Part shown: positions 10,091 to 20,187 of the stretch, piece after piece
Layout of the letters: the number at the start of each line of letters is the position of its first letter
Numbering within the stretch: the stretch's first letter is position 1
Source: Pectinophora gossypiella
Lineage: Eukaryota; Arthropoda; Insecta; Lepidoptera; Gelechiidae
Assembly: GCF_024362695.1 (NCBI RefSeq)
Contig: NC_065408.1
Span: forward strand, 12,276,001 to 12,340,000
Length of the DNA: 64,000 nt
Direction: 5' to 3'
Position numbers and translations under genes: made by a program
Notes under the pieces: generated by a model
What the model was told of the DNA's origin: nothing
Seen by the model: only the letters and a program-made list of their open reading frames with translations
Databases searched by the model: none

Positions 10091-10375
10091 TTCTCTTCTA
10101 CCGTGTGGGTTGTGAGGTGGAGCACGAACTTCATCAACCCTGGTGACATGGCTCATGTAACGACTACTTACTTATATCTGTAAGTAGTAACCTAGACCAA
10201 CGACTTAACGTGCCTTCCGAGGCACGAATAATCTTACTTTCGGACAATCAGGTCATCAGTCAGTCCTAACCAAACTAGGGACCACAAAGTAATTTTTGAG
10301 GATATCTCCATCGGGAATCGAACTCGGGACCTCCGGATCGTGAGCCCTACGCTCAACGACTGGACCACTGAGGTT
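10091..10375 (-). mobile_element. SINE-A copy 1
   Basis: On the minus strand it has the tRNA-like head with A box (TGGTCCAGTCG) and B box, the shared central body and the CACACGGTAGAAG end. It is diverged, with a deletion in the 3' part (the segment following ATGAGCCATGTC is shortened). No clear TSD. Confidence 0.8.
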
Positions 10376-10462
10376 GTTGGTCGTTGGTACGCGACGACGT
10401 AACTCATTACTTCATAATAGTTTCATATACCTACATGGTATATACCTAGGTTATACAGCAAC

Positions 10463-10858
10463 ATAATATCACATAAGCTCACGATTATAGCCCAATGAGG
10501 TAGTAATAGGTACATCCACCCCAAGATGAACTAAGTACCCACATTTCATCGAGCTTTCTTGTTTAGAGCGTCAGCGGGCATTTCATCCTTATGTTGTGGA
10601 TATAACAGCAATTCGCACTAAACGTTTCTTTACTTTTTGATGCGAACAGCAAAGGATTGGAACTGCCTGCCGCCGTCTGTTTTTCCAACTCTTTATAGTC
10701 TGGGAGCCTTCAAGACTAGAGTGAATAGGCACTTGTTAGGTAAGCGTGATCCACCCTAGACTACATAGTCACTTACCATCAGGTGAGATTGTGGTCAAAC
10801 GCGAGCCTATATTATTTAAAAAAAGTGGTGTGCCGTATCGCCGACTACAATGGCCATT
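10463..10858 (-). mobile_element. LINE-like tail G split by a LINE insertion
   Basis: Two blocks that are continuous in the copy at 56665-56825 are here separated: 10463-10572 (through CATCGAGCTTTCTTG) and 10822-10858 (GTGCCGTATCGCC). The sequence between is LINE family J (10573-10821) on the plus strand. Confidence 0.6.
10573..10821 (+). pseudogene. LINE ORF2 C-terminal remnant, family J, with 3' UTR and short A tail
   Basis: Reading from about 10579 gives HPYVVDITAIRTKRFFTF. After a frameshift near 10638, the frame at 10640-10759 gives MRTAKDWNCLPPSVFP and then FKTRVNRHLLGKRDPP before a TAG. This is the typical carboxy end of a non-LTR retrotransposon reverse transcriptase (motif RTAKxWNxLPxSVFP...FKxRVNRHLxGK). 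A 60-bp UTR and a short A-run end the copy. It is 5' truncated and broken. Confidence 0.8.
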
Positions 10859-11009
10859 ATGGCCGTCATGATGGGTCATCTACTTTGTGCTCAAATCGAC
10901 ATTTGTTCGGATATCACACTAAGCTCCCAGCTCACTTTCACACGTGATATGTTGACTAAGATGTCCCATAATACATACGTACATTTTGCGCTCGTGAACC
11001 GTGAAGACC

Positions 11010-11162
11010 CTAATAAGGTAGGATTACCCGGACCCAGTCACAAGTCTTCAAATACAACTTGGAGCCATATAGTGAAGGTAATCAGCCCATCGCCCAAAAA
11101 TGGTCAATCAAATTACAAAGGACACAATCCTTTTGTCGGTTAACGACATGCATGCCCGGGAA
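11010..11162 (-). mobile_element. LINE-like tail F, fragment
   Basis: Diverged match to the F tail at 4966-5245, including CAGCCCATCGCCCA and the GACACAATCC..GTCGGTT..GACATGC..CCCGGG stretch. Confidence 0.5.
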
Positions 11163-11169
11163 TAAAAAC

Positions 11170-11427
11170 CCGGAGTTCGAATCCAGTACAGGCCTAAACT
11201 AATGATTGTCGAATTTGTTTTCGAACTCATGTTTGGATCACAAATGATTATCACGTGCTCAGCGGTGCATTTTCGGAAGTATGTGATCTAACCTGTATTG
11301 GGCTGGTTTTCCCTTCGCGGGTTGGAAGGTAGACAGGCAGTCGCTTTTGTAAAAAGCCGGACCTGTCAAATCTTCAGGTTAGGTAAGCGGACCCTGTGAA
11401 GAACGGGATAATGCTAAGGAGGTGATG
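11170..11427 (+). mobile_element. SINE-D copy 2, head truncated
   Basis: Starts near the B box (GAGTTCGAATCCAGTACAGG) and runs to GGGATAATGCTAAGGAGG, with a small deletion after CTCAGCGGTG. The A-box part is missing. It abuts the F fragment. Confidence 0.8.
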
Positions 11428-12265
11428 ATGACGCCAGGGAACAAAATTAGGAGGACGTGTTATTTATTTAATCCCAAAATAAAATCCAAATTTGGTTTTG
11501 CTAGTCACGCTCGCGCGCTTGCAAGGGCCCAGGCTAACACTACTTAAAAGTGTCGCCGTCGAGGATATCATCATCATCATTTAACAGATAGACAGTCCAG
11601 TGATCCATATATGGGCCATGACGGACTAGCTCCGTACGTCCGTGACCCATACATGCGTCACTAAGAAACGACCAGGTACGCACTAATTTTGCTCCACTTG
11701 GATCCCGGGTAAATTAGCAAAGGTTTGTGTTACTGTATGCACTAAGGGCGGGTGCACCACTTATTATTTATTTATTATTTATTTATAAAATTGAAGTACA
11801 TAATATGCGGGACTTATAAGGAAGTTAAAACATTTTGTATGGGGACTGTCAACGTTTTAATCCCAATTTCGCAGACAAATTACTCTCTCTAACACATGAA
11901 GTTATGTATGTATACAGGTATAGGTAGGCAACTTTATAACATTGGACACGTTACAGAAAAGATGAAGCAAACACTTATCCCTCTATTCATCCGGAATACA
12001 TAAAAGGCCCCTGCAATATTAGCCTTACCTTCTCAGTAGGGTGAAATGAGAAACGAGTCAAAAACTTCTCATGTTTTGATCGATTTCCACCACACCAAGA
12101 TTTGATGTTATGAAACTTACGCATAAAATCATATATTTTTGGCGCAATGGCTCTTGCAGTTTGAAATTTGTACTGGGTTTGATTTTAAATTCAGAAAATT
12201 ATAATACGTATATTCAAAATTGATTACCTTATATAAGAAGAGCCGCAAGTTATCGGAACATATCA
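11428..12265. other. No recognised gene
   Basis: Mixed AT-rich sequence with a CAT-rich patch near 11568 and a TTTATTTATTATTTATTTAT-like low-complexity run near 11765. Confidence 0.4.
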
Positions 12266-12267
12266 CT

Positions 12268-12405
12268 GTATTACATAACTCACGCCTATTTCCCACCGAG
12301 GTAAGCAGAGACTATGGAATCCCATTTGCTTCTCTTGCTTCCTCCACATTCATCAATCGTTTCATACACGCACGCCGGTACAGAGCAGATCGTACTGAAC
12401 CTTTC
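12268..12405 (-). pseudogene. LINE ORF C-terminus and tail, family H, copy 1
   Basis: On the minus strand the sequence encodes the end of a LINE ORF (RRACMKRLMNVEEARE), then the GGGAAATAGGCGTGAGTTATG tail. A 12-bp stretch around the Asp-Arg-Ser codons is deleted. Other copies: 15995-16240, 24506-24670, 32008-32197, 53200-53340 and 63806-63935. Confidence 0.7.
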
Positions 12406-12576
12406 CTAAGGGCACCTCCGATTTGGTCAGTGTACGGCCTACTATGGTACTATATTATTAATACTTTATTTTGATTTACATAGCAGGCGAGGAGTATATA
12501 CTACACATCGCTTCCAACCCGGAATACAGGCGTTTTGTCACATAACATCTTCTTCTTTGCGAGTCATACATCATAA

Positions 12577-12885
12577 CATAAAAAGCCTCTATACGTCCCA
12601 CTGCTGAGCACAGGCCTCCCATCAACCAACCGGATGTGGTATGGAGCATACTCCACCACGCTGCTCCACTGCGGGTTGGTTGAGGTGTTTTACGTCTAAC
12701 AGCCGGGATCAACGGCTAAACGTGCGATCCGAAGCACGGAATCATCTTACTTTTATTAGACAATCAGGTGGTTGAAGCCTGCAATGTCCTTACTAAACAA
12801 AGGATAGTCTCACAAAGTGATTTCCACAATGTCCTCATCGGGAATCTAACTCGGACCTCAAGATCGTGAGCCCAACGTTCTATAT
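12577..12885 (-). mobile_element. SINE-C copy 1
   Basis: Has the 3' end (CCCACTGCTGAGCACAGGCCT on plus), the body and part of the tRNA-like head. The A box end is lost at an AT microsatellite. Diverged; no TSD recognised. Confidence 0.8.
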
Positions 12886-12955
12886 ATATATATATGTCTA
12901 TGTGTGCTCTGTATGTGTTTGTTTTGTCATGTTATATTCTCTCTCTCTCTCTCTT
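12884..12955. repeat. Microsatellites (TA)n and (TC)n
   Basis: (TA)n at about 12882-12894 and (CT)n at about 12939-12953, bordering the SINE-C copy. Confidence 0.8.
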
Positions 12956-13143
12956 TATTTAAGAGCTGCGCTCTTGTCGGTGGAGTAATCGCCTTCAATA
13001 CTCCATAGATAGGGCGTGTAGAACGGTGGTTGCCCCAATCGCCTTCCGTTCCGCAGTACACCGACCAATTGTACCATGTTGTTGTGTGTGTTCCATGTTA
13101 TATTATGTATTATTATTGAATTACAAACACGGTCATAGTAGTA

Positions 13144-13334
13144 CGGTCATAGGATGGGTTACCACAAAAAAAAGTTTTCATCTCGAGCTCCTCCGTGCTT
13201 CGGAAGGCACGTTAAGCCGTTGGTCCCGGCTGCATTAGCAGTCGTTAATAACAACCAATCCGCATCCATCCATAGGGAAGGCCCGTGCCCCAGCAGTGGG
13301 GACGTTAATGGGCTGGTGATGATGTGTGATGATA
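13144..13334 (+). mobile_element. SINE-B copy 2, internally deleted
   Basis: Begins inside the 5S-like part (CGGTCATAGGATGGGTTACC) and lacks about 45 bases between CCAATCCGCA and TCCATCCATAGGG. The GAT tail is imperfect. Confidence 0.8.
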
Positions 13335-13487
13335 TTTTGGTACTAAATGAAGAAGTCACTGCAGTCCTATTCAGGCTTGCTTCTCAAAATGGAGAGCGCC
13401 GATTCGAGCACCGATACCGGACTTGCATCAATGAGTAGATTTATCTTTAATGCAGTTTTGCCAACACAGTTGGCTCGACCAGTATAT

Positions 13488-13588
13488 ATGGCGATAAGAC
13501 TCACCATCTATCACGTTGGTCTAGCAAAAAGCTCGTTGAGGTGTGAGTACTTAGTTCATCATGCGATGGATGTACCTCTGATTATTTA
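13488..13588 (+). mobile_element. LINE-like tail G, fragment
   Basis: Contains ACTCACCATCTATCACGTTG, TTAGTTCATCATGCGATGGA and TGTACCTCTGA, matching the reverse complement of 56665-56825. A foldback element E follows directly. Confidence 0.55.
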
Positions 13589-13812
13589 GGGCGTTAGTGA
13601 TATCGTAACGAAAACTTTGAGGGCTGATTCAGACCATGATTCTGAGTTGATATCAAGTGGATTTTTTTGTCGCAAAAGTATGGAACGGAAAATAATTTAA
13701 AAACGACGCTAAAATTTTCATGATATTTCCGATAGGAAATTCCACTTGGTATTAACTCAGAATCATAGTCTGAATCACCCCCCTGAGTATTCGGTACGAT
13801 GTCACTAACCAT
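13589..13812. mobile_element. Foldback element E, copy 1
   Basis: Long inverted arms of about 80 bp: left GTTAGTGATATCGTAACGAA through GATATCAAGTGG, right the complement through GATGTCACTAAC. The centre is A-rich. Non-coding. Related copies: 16848-16925, 17552-17615, 25912-26128, 26160-26372, 43960-44048, 48233-48390, 48391-48622 and 50505-50843. Confidence 0.8.
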
Positions 13813-13868
13813 GGGGTTAGTGATATTAATGAAAATTTGTGATGATAATATAAATAGAAAATCATAAG

Positions 13869-14119
13869 CAGCCCATTAACGTCCCCACTGCTGGGGCACG
13901 GGCTTTAAACCATCACGCGGGCCCTGTGCGGATTGGTGGTTATTAACGACTGCTAATGCAGCCGGGAGCAACGGCTTAACGTGCCTTCCGAAGCACGGAG
14001 GAGCTCGAGATGAAAACTTTTTTTTGTGGTCACCCATCCTATGACCGGCCTTTGCGAAAGTTGCTTAACTTCAACAATCGCAGACCGAGCGCGTTTACCG
14101 CTGCGCCACCGAGCGCCTC
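13869..14119 (-). mobile_element. SINE-B copy 3, full length
   Basis: On the minus strand: A-box-like TGGCGCAGCGGTAAACGCGC, the 5S-like GAAGTTAAGCAACTTTCGC and GATGGGTGACC, the shared body and the 3' end. Confidence 0.9.
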
Positions 14120-14543
14120 AGAAAAAAAAAACACATTTTTCGGATTCCGGAATAGATACAATGTTGTAACAATCTTACTATAGGTCGGTGCGGTTAGTAG
14201 AGCCATTTCAGTAAGTGGGCCACTCAGACCGGATGAGCGTACGTTGAAAATGTACAGTCAGCAGATGACATTAGCATATGAAAACATTCGTAGTCGATTG
14301 ACGTCGCATGGACTTTGCCTTTGAGGTTTTGCAAAAGCAGTTTACACTCAGGGGATAAGAAAAATGTAATCGAATAAGCAGTGGTTGGACTAGATAATGT
14401 ATCTTTGTTTAAGTTTGGATAGAGGTAGCTATGCTTTGACGGTAGTCTATAATATAGAGTTGATATTACCTTTCACCGCCTTACCTGACATTTAAATTGC
14501 TATTATTTTATACATTGTTTTAAGTTTACGCGGTTATTATCAT

Positions 14544-14673
14544 AATTAAAACACATAATAACGGGTTCTCAGTCATCCCGCGATCATGACACTTGCAACA
14601 GTGTCGAAATATCGGGAGTTTCATATTTCCCTGATTTAAACGCGATAAGAACCCGTTATTTTGTGTTTTAATT
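14544..14673. mobile_element. Inverted-repeat element X, copy 1
   Basis: Ends are AATTAAAACACATAATAACG then GGTTCT, and the complement at 14648-14673. The interior has ATCATGACACTTGCAACAGT and ATATCGGGAG. A second copy (32450-32589) has its interior in the opposite orientation. The flanks TTTAAGTTTACGCGG (left here, right in copy 2) are also shared. Confidence 0.7.
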
Positions 14674-14726
14674 TAGTTATTATTTTATTCGTTCTTCGCT
14701 AAGATGCTTATATAAAGTCATCATCA

Positions 14727-14772
14727 TCTCCCTAGCACAATCCCATTTGTCACAGGGTCCGCTTACCTAACC
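14727..14772 (-). mobile_element. SINE-D 3' tip fragment
   Basis: Matches the end of SINE-D in reverse (CACAGGGTCCGCTTACCTAA). Only about 45 bases remain. Confidence 0.5.
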
Positions 14773-14950
14773 TACTTCAGTCTACTTCCGTACTACTTTC
14801 GGTACTTTCGTAAAGTACTTGCTGTAATATATTTTTCTGTGCATCAATGAAATTAATTTTTAAATAAGATAAACACTAGTCCAGTATTATCCAAAAATTG
14901 TACGTAAAGCCATATTAAGCTATTTTAAAAACTCAGGTAAGGCGGTGAAC

Positions 14951-15272
14951 CGCGGGAGCTTAGCTGGAAAAACGCTTGCCTCTCACTTTGAGTTCGCAGG
15001 TTCGAATCCAGCACAGGCCGAAACCAATGATTCTCGAATTTTTGTTTGGATCATAAATGATTATCACGTGCATAAATAAATGAAAACATCGTAAGGAAAC
15101 ACACATTTCCGAGAAATGCAGTTTCGGATGCATGTGACCTAAACTGTATTGGGCTGGTTTTTCCTTCGCGGGTTGGAAGGTCAGACAGGCAGTCGCTTTT
15201 GTAAAAGACCAGACCTGTCAGATCTTTAAGATAAACGGACTCTGTGAAAAACGGGATAATAGGTAGACGATG
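14951..15272 (+). mobile_element. SINE-D copy 3 with 16-bp TSD
   Basis: Near-complete copy, head to tail. The TSD AGGTAAGGCGGTGAAC lies at 14935-14950 and 15273-15288. It interrupts the right arm of the surrounding inverted-repeat element, so it is the younger of the two. Confidence 0.92.
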
Positions 15273-15603
15273 AGGTAAGGCGGTGAACGGTAATATCAAC
15301 TCTATGTTATGGACTACCATTAAGTTTTTATAATTTTTAACACATATTTAATGTCAAAGAAAATAAATGTTATTGATTCTTGAAATATGATTATTCATAA
15401 TAGAATTCTTTAGTTTATTTGATGTTTAGATGAAATAAAAACACTAATATATAACTAATACGGTTTTTCGGAACAAAAAAACGTTATTATGTGTATAATT
15501 CTCGACAAATCCAAATAATTAATTTGACTAATGACTAGCTCTAGTTTGTTGTTTAGTGATAAAAGCTAAGATAAGTGAGTTTAAAAGCTATTATAAGAAA
15601 AAT

Positions 15604-15960
15604 TAAAACTTTATTTACACCATAAACAAAACAGTTACAGAACAAAAATATGAAACAAAAACAAAAATAAAATTAAATAAAACTAAAACAAATAAACAAA
15701 ATTCAAAGTAAAATAAATTATGTAGAATTAACGCTTAAACTAAACCTTAATAAAATTAAAAAGCCCACCTCGAATCGTACCTGGTGCAAATGTACCCATA
15801 ATGCTGGCTGGTTATAAAGTATTCTGCTGTCTGTACGATATCTCAAGAATATAAACGTAAACAATATGATAAATTATAACGGCGTCTACCAGATGTTACT
15901 ACGGATCTTTTACTATGGACGCTTTGTTCCAGAATATCTCGTCCCAATTTGTTTTTACAT
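15604..15960 (-). pseudogene. Unidentified 3' coding end with polyadenylation signal
   Basis: Minus-strand reading of about 15955-15764 stays in one frame except for a single TGA: LGRDILEQSVHSKRSVVTSG continues to RRRYNLSYCLRLYS, stop, then DIVQTAEYFITSQHYGY and ends CTRYDSRWAF before a TAA. An AT-rich 3' UTR with an AATAAA signal follows near 15608-15618. This looks like the 3' end of a transcribed unit, either a transposon ORF or a retrocopy. I do not recognise the family. One stop and a missing 5' part make it a remnant. Confidence 0.4.
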
Positions 15961-15994
15961 ACATACATAAACTCATGTTTATTATCCACGGGCT

Positions 15995-16240
15995 AGGTAG
16001 CTGTTGCATCGTACCTAAAAATAAAATTGTGTGAAGGTGTGGAATACTTAAGTACTTAATTTTGCACAAAATATCTTACCTAGTAAGTATTTTTCATTCG
16101 CGATAAGATACATACATACATAAACTCACGCCTATTTCCCACTGGGGTAAGCAAAGACTATGGAAATCCATTTGCTTCGATCCTGAGACACTTCCCTTGC
16201 TTTATACACGCACTCCGGTTCTAAGTAGATCGTGTCTTTT
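15995..16240 (-). pseudogene. LINE family H, copy 2, with downstream repeat
   Basis: The C-terminal coding tail lies at about 16120-16240 on the minus strand, followed by a (TATG)n end and a segment (TCGCGAATGAAAAAT ... TTTAGGTACGATGCAACAGC) that also follows H copy 3 at 24665-24785. Diverged. Confidence 0.6.
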
Positions 16241-16590
16241 ACTAAGGATATCTTTTTGTTTTTAACTTTTGATAAGGAAATTATTCTTTCAAGGGATTAG
16301 GGCCATATCTCACTGTTTAACATGCAATTGATACCTGGGGTCCTGTTGGTGAGGTACATAGCGTTTATCTAGACACTAGGCGAGCCGCACCGTGTGTAAT
16401 ATTCTTCTTTTGTCGTTGAAGTCGACAACCAAGGCATTTAACATAATATTGAACTTGGCTGTCATTTTACATTTATGTTTTTGATTGGATTATTACAACT
16501 CCACACATTTTATTGGTGGCTCAACAGGGTGGATCTTCGACACCCAGCGGTCAATGTCATTACCGTAAATAAAAAAAATGTTATACAGAA
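16241..16590. other. No recognised feature
   Basis: Spacer of ordinary composition with no repeat match found. Confidence 0.4.
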
Positions 16591-16596
16591 TGTTAG

Positions 16597-16845
16597 TTAA
16601 CGGCCTCCGTGGTCCAGGGTTCGAATCCCGGTGGGGAAAAATCACTTTGTAATCCCTAGTTTGGTTAGAACATTGCAGGCTGATCACCTGATTGTCCAGA
16701 AGTAAGATGATCCGTGTTTCGGAAGGCACGTTAAGCCGTTAGTCCCGGTCACTACTTACTGATGTAAGTACGTAGTCGTTACTTATGCCACGTCAGGGGC
16801 GTTTGGCGGCTTAACGCACCTCGCAACCCACATGATAGAAGAAGA
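16597..16845 (+). mobile_element. SINE-A copy 2, promoter deleted
   Basis: The A-box region is joined directly to the B box (GTGGTCCAGGGTTCGAATCC), removing about 30 bases of the tRNA-like head. The body is normal, the 3' tail has a deletion, and it ends CACATGATAGAAGAAG. Confidence 0.85.
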
Positions 16846-16847
16846 GA

Positions 16848-16925
16848 GACATCGTAACGAATACTGAGGGGGATGATTTTGACCATGATGCTGAGTTAAT
16901 ATCAAGTGGAATTTTCCGTCATTAC
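16848..16925. mobile_element. Foldback element E, single arm
   Basis: One arm only: ACATCGTAACGAATACTGAG through ATATCAAGTGGAATTTTCCG. It directly follows the SINE-A end. Confidence 0.65.
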
Positions 16926-16929
16926 AACC

Positions 16930-17320
16930 CCTATCATGTATTAATGGGACAGGTTACGCTTTACTCTTCCTTTCAGTATCTCTATAAGTTTATAAAACCA
17001 GATTTTTCCGCACGTCTTTATAGTTGGCATAAGATCCGATGTTAGATCGTTGATCAAATAAATATTCTGATCATATTGGCGGGTGATTAAATTAAATTAG
17101 TTTATCTTGGCACAAGAATATCTGTATAATATTGCAGGAATACGGGAAATGACATTGGGTTTATTTATTATTAACAATTAGTAATTATAGCTTACCGTCC
17201 GCGAGGATAATCATTCCTGGGCACATTATAACGATAATTGTCTTTTTATTATAGTTGGTATCTATACTTAATATAGTGCTCTAGCATGGCAAGTTTAACA
17301 ACAGGACAGAAATATAGAAT
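16930..17320. other. No recognised feature
   Basis: AT-rich spacer between two repeat fragments. Confidence 0.4.
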
Positions 17321-17329
17321 TAAGCCTAG

Positions 17330-17526
17330 TGACCACCGTCTTAACGTGCCTTCCAAAGCACGGAATCATCTTACTTTTCCGGACAATCAGGTGATTCAAG
17401 CCTGCAATGTCCTTACCAAACAAAGGACAGTCTCACAAAGTGATTTCGATTATATTCCCATCGGGATTCGAACCCGGAACTCCAGATCGTGAGCCCAACG
17501 CTCCAACCACTAGACCACTGAGGCTG
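17330..17526 (-). mobile_element. SINE-C copy 2, 3' part missing
   Basis: Head and body are present (GTGGTCTAGTGG head on the minus strand, B box GGTTCGAATCC), but the CAGCAGTGGGACG end is absent. Confidence 0.75.
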
Positions 17527-17551
17527 TAAAAAATGTAGTGTTTTTTATTAT

Positions 17552-17615
17552 ATTAACTCAGAATCATGGTGTGAATCATCTTTCAAAGTTTTCGTTACGG
17601 TGTCACTAACACCTT
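17552..17615. mobile_element. Foldback element E, single arm
   Basis: Arm from TATTAACTCAGAATCATGGT to GTGTCACTAACACC. Confidence 0.6.
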
Positions 17616-17654
17616 CGCCTTCCCAACCTAACCTAACCCTTTATGGGTTGTTTA

Positions 17655-17715
17655 TACATACATACATAAACTCACGCCCGTAATCCCAAATGGGGTGGGC
17701 AGAGCCACAGGGTGG
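17655..17715 (-). mobile_element. LINE-like tail F, tip only
   Basis: (CATA)n followed by AACTCACGCCCGTAATCCCA and the GGGGTGGGCAGAGCCAC motif. Confidence 0.6.
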
Positions 17716-18000
17716 GTTGTTTATACATTATCAGGATCTCGATAACTCTCATTACATTGCCTCTGCCATCTCCATCACAACCCCGTGATGGCTATTAGCA
17801 TGTTCACAAATCCGATAATCCAATCATAAGATAAACAATACGAAGTGCGACCCGAATTCAAACCCTTGGCACGCGGCATCCACCAACTAATCTGATTTGA
17901 AGGGAGCCTGAATAGAAACGGATCAGGGTTAAAACATGATTTGCATTCGAATAGAACAGTCATGTACAGTCATGTGCCCTAAGAAGGCTGCGCGGATTTG
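17716..18000. other. No recognised feature
   Basis: Unmatched spacer; a 62-codon minus-strand frame here has no recognisable content. Confidence 0.4.
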
Positions 18001-18011
18001 TGTAATGATAA

Positions 18012-18335
18012 CGGCCTTTGTGGTCCAGTGATTGAACGTTGGGCTCACGATCCAGATGCCCCGGGTTCGAATCCCGATGGGGACATATCACAAAAAGTAC
18101 TTTGTGATCCCTAGTTTGGTTGGGACATTACAGGCTGATCACCTGATTGTCTGAAAATAAGATGATCCGTGTTTCGGAAGGCACGCTAAGCCGTTGGTCC
18201 TGGTTACTACTCGCTGATGTATGTAGTCGTTACATGAGCCATGTCAGGGGCCTTTGGCGGCTCAATATTAACCCTGACACCAGGGTTAATGAGATTGGTA
18301 TTCCACCTCACAACCCACATTATAAGAAAAAGTTC
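18012..18335 (+). mobile_element. SINE-A copy 3 with 11-bp TSD
   Basis: Complete head-to-tail copy with intact B box (GGGTTCGAATCCCGATGGGG). TSD TGTAATGATAA at 18001-18011 and 18336-18346. Confidence 0.92.
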
Positions 18336-18394
18336 TGTAATGATAATGCGTTTTAAATGCGTTTAGTTAGACGCATAAATAAACACATAAAGTT

Positions 18395-18500
18395 CACCAA
18401 CCCGCAGTGGAGCAGCGTGGTGGAGTATGATACATACTCCTTCGTTTGATTGTGTCCAGCAGTGGGATGTATATAGACTGTTTTATGTTTTGTTATGTAT
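18395..18500 (+). mobile_element. SINE-C 3' fragment
   Basis: Only the last 100 bases are present: ACCCGCAGTGGAGCAGCGTG to CCAGCAGTGGGATGTATATA. Confidence 0.75.
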
Positions 18501-18635
18501 AATGTAACCTTGCACTCGTAATCCCAACCGTTAAGGGATCTTAACGGTTGGGCAGAGAGACAATTAATATGATAATCGCTACCAGTCATCAAAAGGCATA
18601 ACCGTATACTTCACTTGTTACGAAACACCTAAGTT

Positions 18636-18775
18636 TTTTTTTTACCTTTGATGGGATTCCTCTTAGCCCCAGACTTACCCGAAGGCATTGACGAGGCCTA
18701 AGATGGAGCGAGCTCGCCCAGAAAGTGCTTGTTCACTGTGGCCTTGAAAGCACTAGATGGGTATTTACATCAACG
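18636..18775 (-). pseudogene. LINE ORF C-terminal remnant, family J2
   Basis: The minus strand resembles the copy at 57687-57850: the end of the FKATVNKHFLGE-like coding stretch, then CTTAGGCCTCGTCAATGCCT, TTCGGG and an A-rich tail. It is 5' truncated. Confidence 0.6.
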
Positions 18776-18954
18776 ACACCTAAAGCTGTTTGACTGCAAG
18801 ATTTTTCACAACCAAACTTTTTTATTTACATTATTAACTAGGCAATTTTACATTATAGAGTTAAATATAGAAGACGGATAAAGATTATAGAAATAAACTA
18901 ATTTTAGAAAAGGAAAACATAAAGTCATGATTTCCCTAAAATTATTCCGTTTTC

Positions 18955-19345
18955 CACAGGGTCCGCTTACCTAACCTGAAGATTTGACGGGTCCGGTTTT
19001 TTACAGAAGTGACTGCCTGTCTGACCTTCTAACCGGCGAAGGGAAAACCAGCCCAATACAGGTTAGGTCACATACCTCCTAAAATGCACATCTCGGGAAT
19101 ATGTGTTTCCTCACGACGTTTTCGTTTGTTTGTTTGTGTTTTTTGTTTCTGTGGTATCCCTTTATAATAAACGTTTCTTTCTTTCTTTCTTTTCCTTCAC
19201 CGCTGACCACGTGATAATAATTTATGATCGAAACATGAATTCGAAAACAAATTCGACAATCATTGGTTTAGACTTGCATTGGATTCAAACCTGCGACCTT
19301 AAAGTGAGAGGCAAGCGTTCTGCCAACTGGGCTACTAAGCTTTTA
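18955..19345 (-). mobile_element. SINE-D copy 4, split by a LINE tip
   Basis: Normal SINE-D sequence is interrupted between CACGACGTTTT and CCTTCACCGC by about 66 foreign bases (19123-19188) ending AATAAACG(TTTC)n. Confidence 0.85.
19123..19188 (+). mobile_element. LINE 3' tip inserted in SINE-D
   Basis: A very short insert with an AATAAA signal and a (TTTC)n microsatellite end, flanked on both sides by TTTTC. This fits an extreme 5'-truncated retroelement copy. Confidence 0.65.
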
Positions 19346-19349
19346 AAAA

Positions 19350-19630
19350 AGGAAAACAAAAAGTAAATTATAGACGCAAAATGAAATAAAACAACGTTTA
19401 AAACAAATTATTTTCCACCAACTATTATACTTAACCTGTCATAATAGTCTGCATAATTACAGAAACAGAATAAACCCTATTAGCCTAATTGTCAAGTGTC
19501 ATGAACCGTAATGAAAAGGTCGAGAAGTAGTCGAAAAGTCATGAACTCAATAATAAAGGTAAAGAAAATGTCAACATGTACAGATCAATAACATGTACAA
19601 TGTAATTCAATGAGCCTTTAGTTTTTCATC
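19350..19630. other. No recognised feature
   Basis: AT-rich spacer. Confidence 0.4.
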
Positions 19631-19635
19631 ATAAC

Positions 19636-19933
19636 CATCATCATCATCAGCCCATTAACGTCCCCACTGCTGGGGCACGGGCCTTCCCTATAGATGGATA
19701 GGGAAAGATCGGGCCTTAAACCATCACGCGGGCCCAGTGCGGATTGATGGTTAATAACGACTGCTAATGCAGCCGGGAGCAACGGCTTAACGTGCCTTCC
19801 GAAGCACGGAGGAGCTCGAGATGAAAACTTTTTTTTTTGTGGTCACCCATCCTATGACCGGCCTTTGCGAAAGTTGCTTTACTTCAACAATCGCAGACCG
19901 GGCGCGTTTACCGCTGCGCCACCGAGCTCCTCT
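19636..19933 (-). mobile_element. SINE-B copy 4, full length
   Basis: Complete: tRNA-like head, 5S-like part, T-run (A-run on minus), body and (GAT)n end. Confidence 0.9.
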
Positions 19934-20049
19934 ATCCGATAACCAATAAGTAATAATCTTCTTTCGACTCGACAGAGTAAGAATAAAGTTAAATAATTTT
20001 CTGAGATCTTAGATCAGTTTTGTTTTTTGCAGGACTGGGAGTGAAATAA

Positions 20050-20187
20050 AACACGTTCAGTTCTTTGTCTTCCCGGGCATTTCATAAATTCCTACAGAGG
20101 GATTGTGTCCTTTGTCATGACGGACAACTGTTATGGGCGAATCCCTTGCCACAAGGTTCATCATATTCATCTTAGGACTTCGTATCA
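20050..20187 (+). mobile_element. LINE-like tail F, fragment
   Basis: Contains GTCTTCCCGGGCAT, CAGAGGGATTGTGTCC and TTCATCATATTCATCTTAGG, as in the other F copies. Confidence 0.55.

Larger units (their letters stand above)
14437..15330. mobile_element. Inverted-repeat element with two nested insertions
   Basis: The left arm at about 14437-14497 (GGTAGTCTATAATATAGAGT...CACCGCCTTACCTGA) is complementary to a right arm that is split: 14924-14950 and 15289-15325. The split is caused by SINE-D copy 3. Element X copy 1 lies in the interior. The arms are about 55-60 bp; no coding sequence. Confidence 0.65.

Noticed and set aside
13594..13812. 72-codon minus frame
   Set aside because: It lies entirely inside foldback element E, whose inverted arms explain the sequence.
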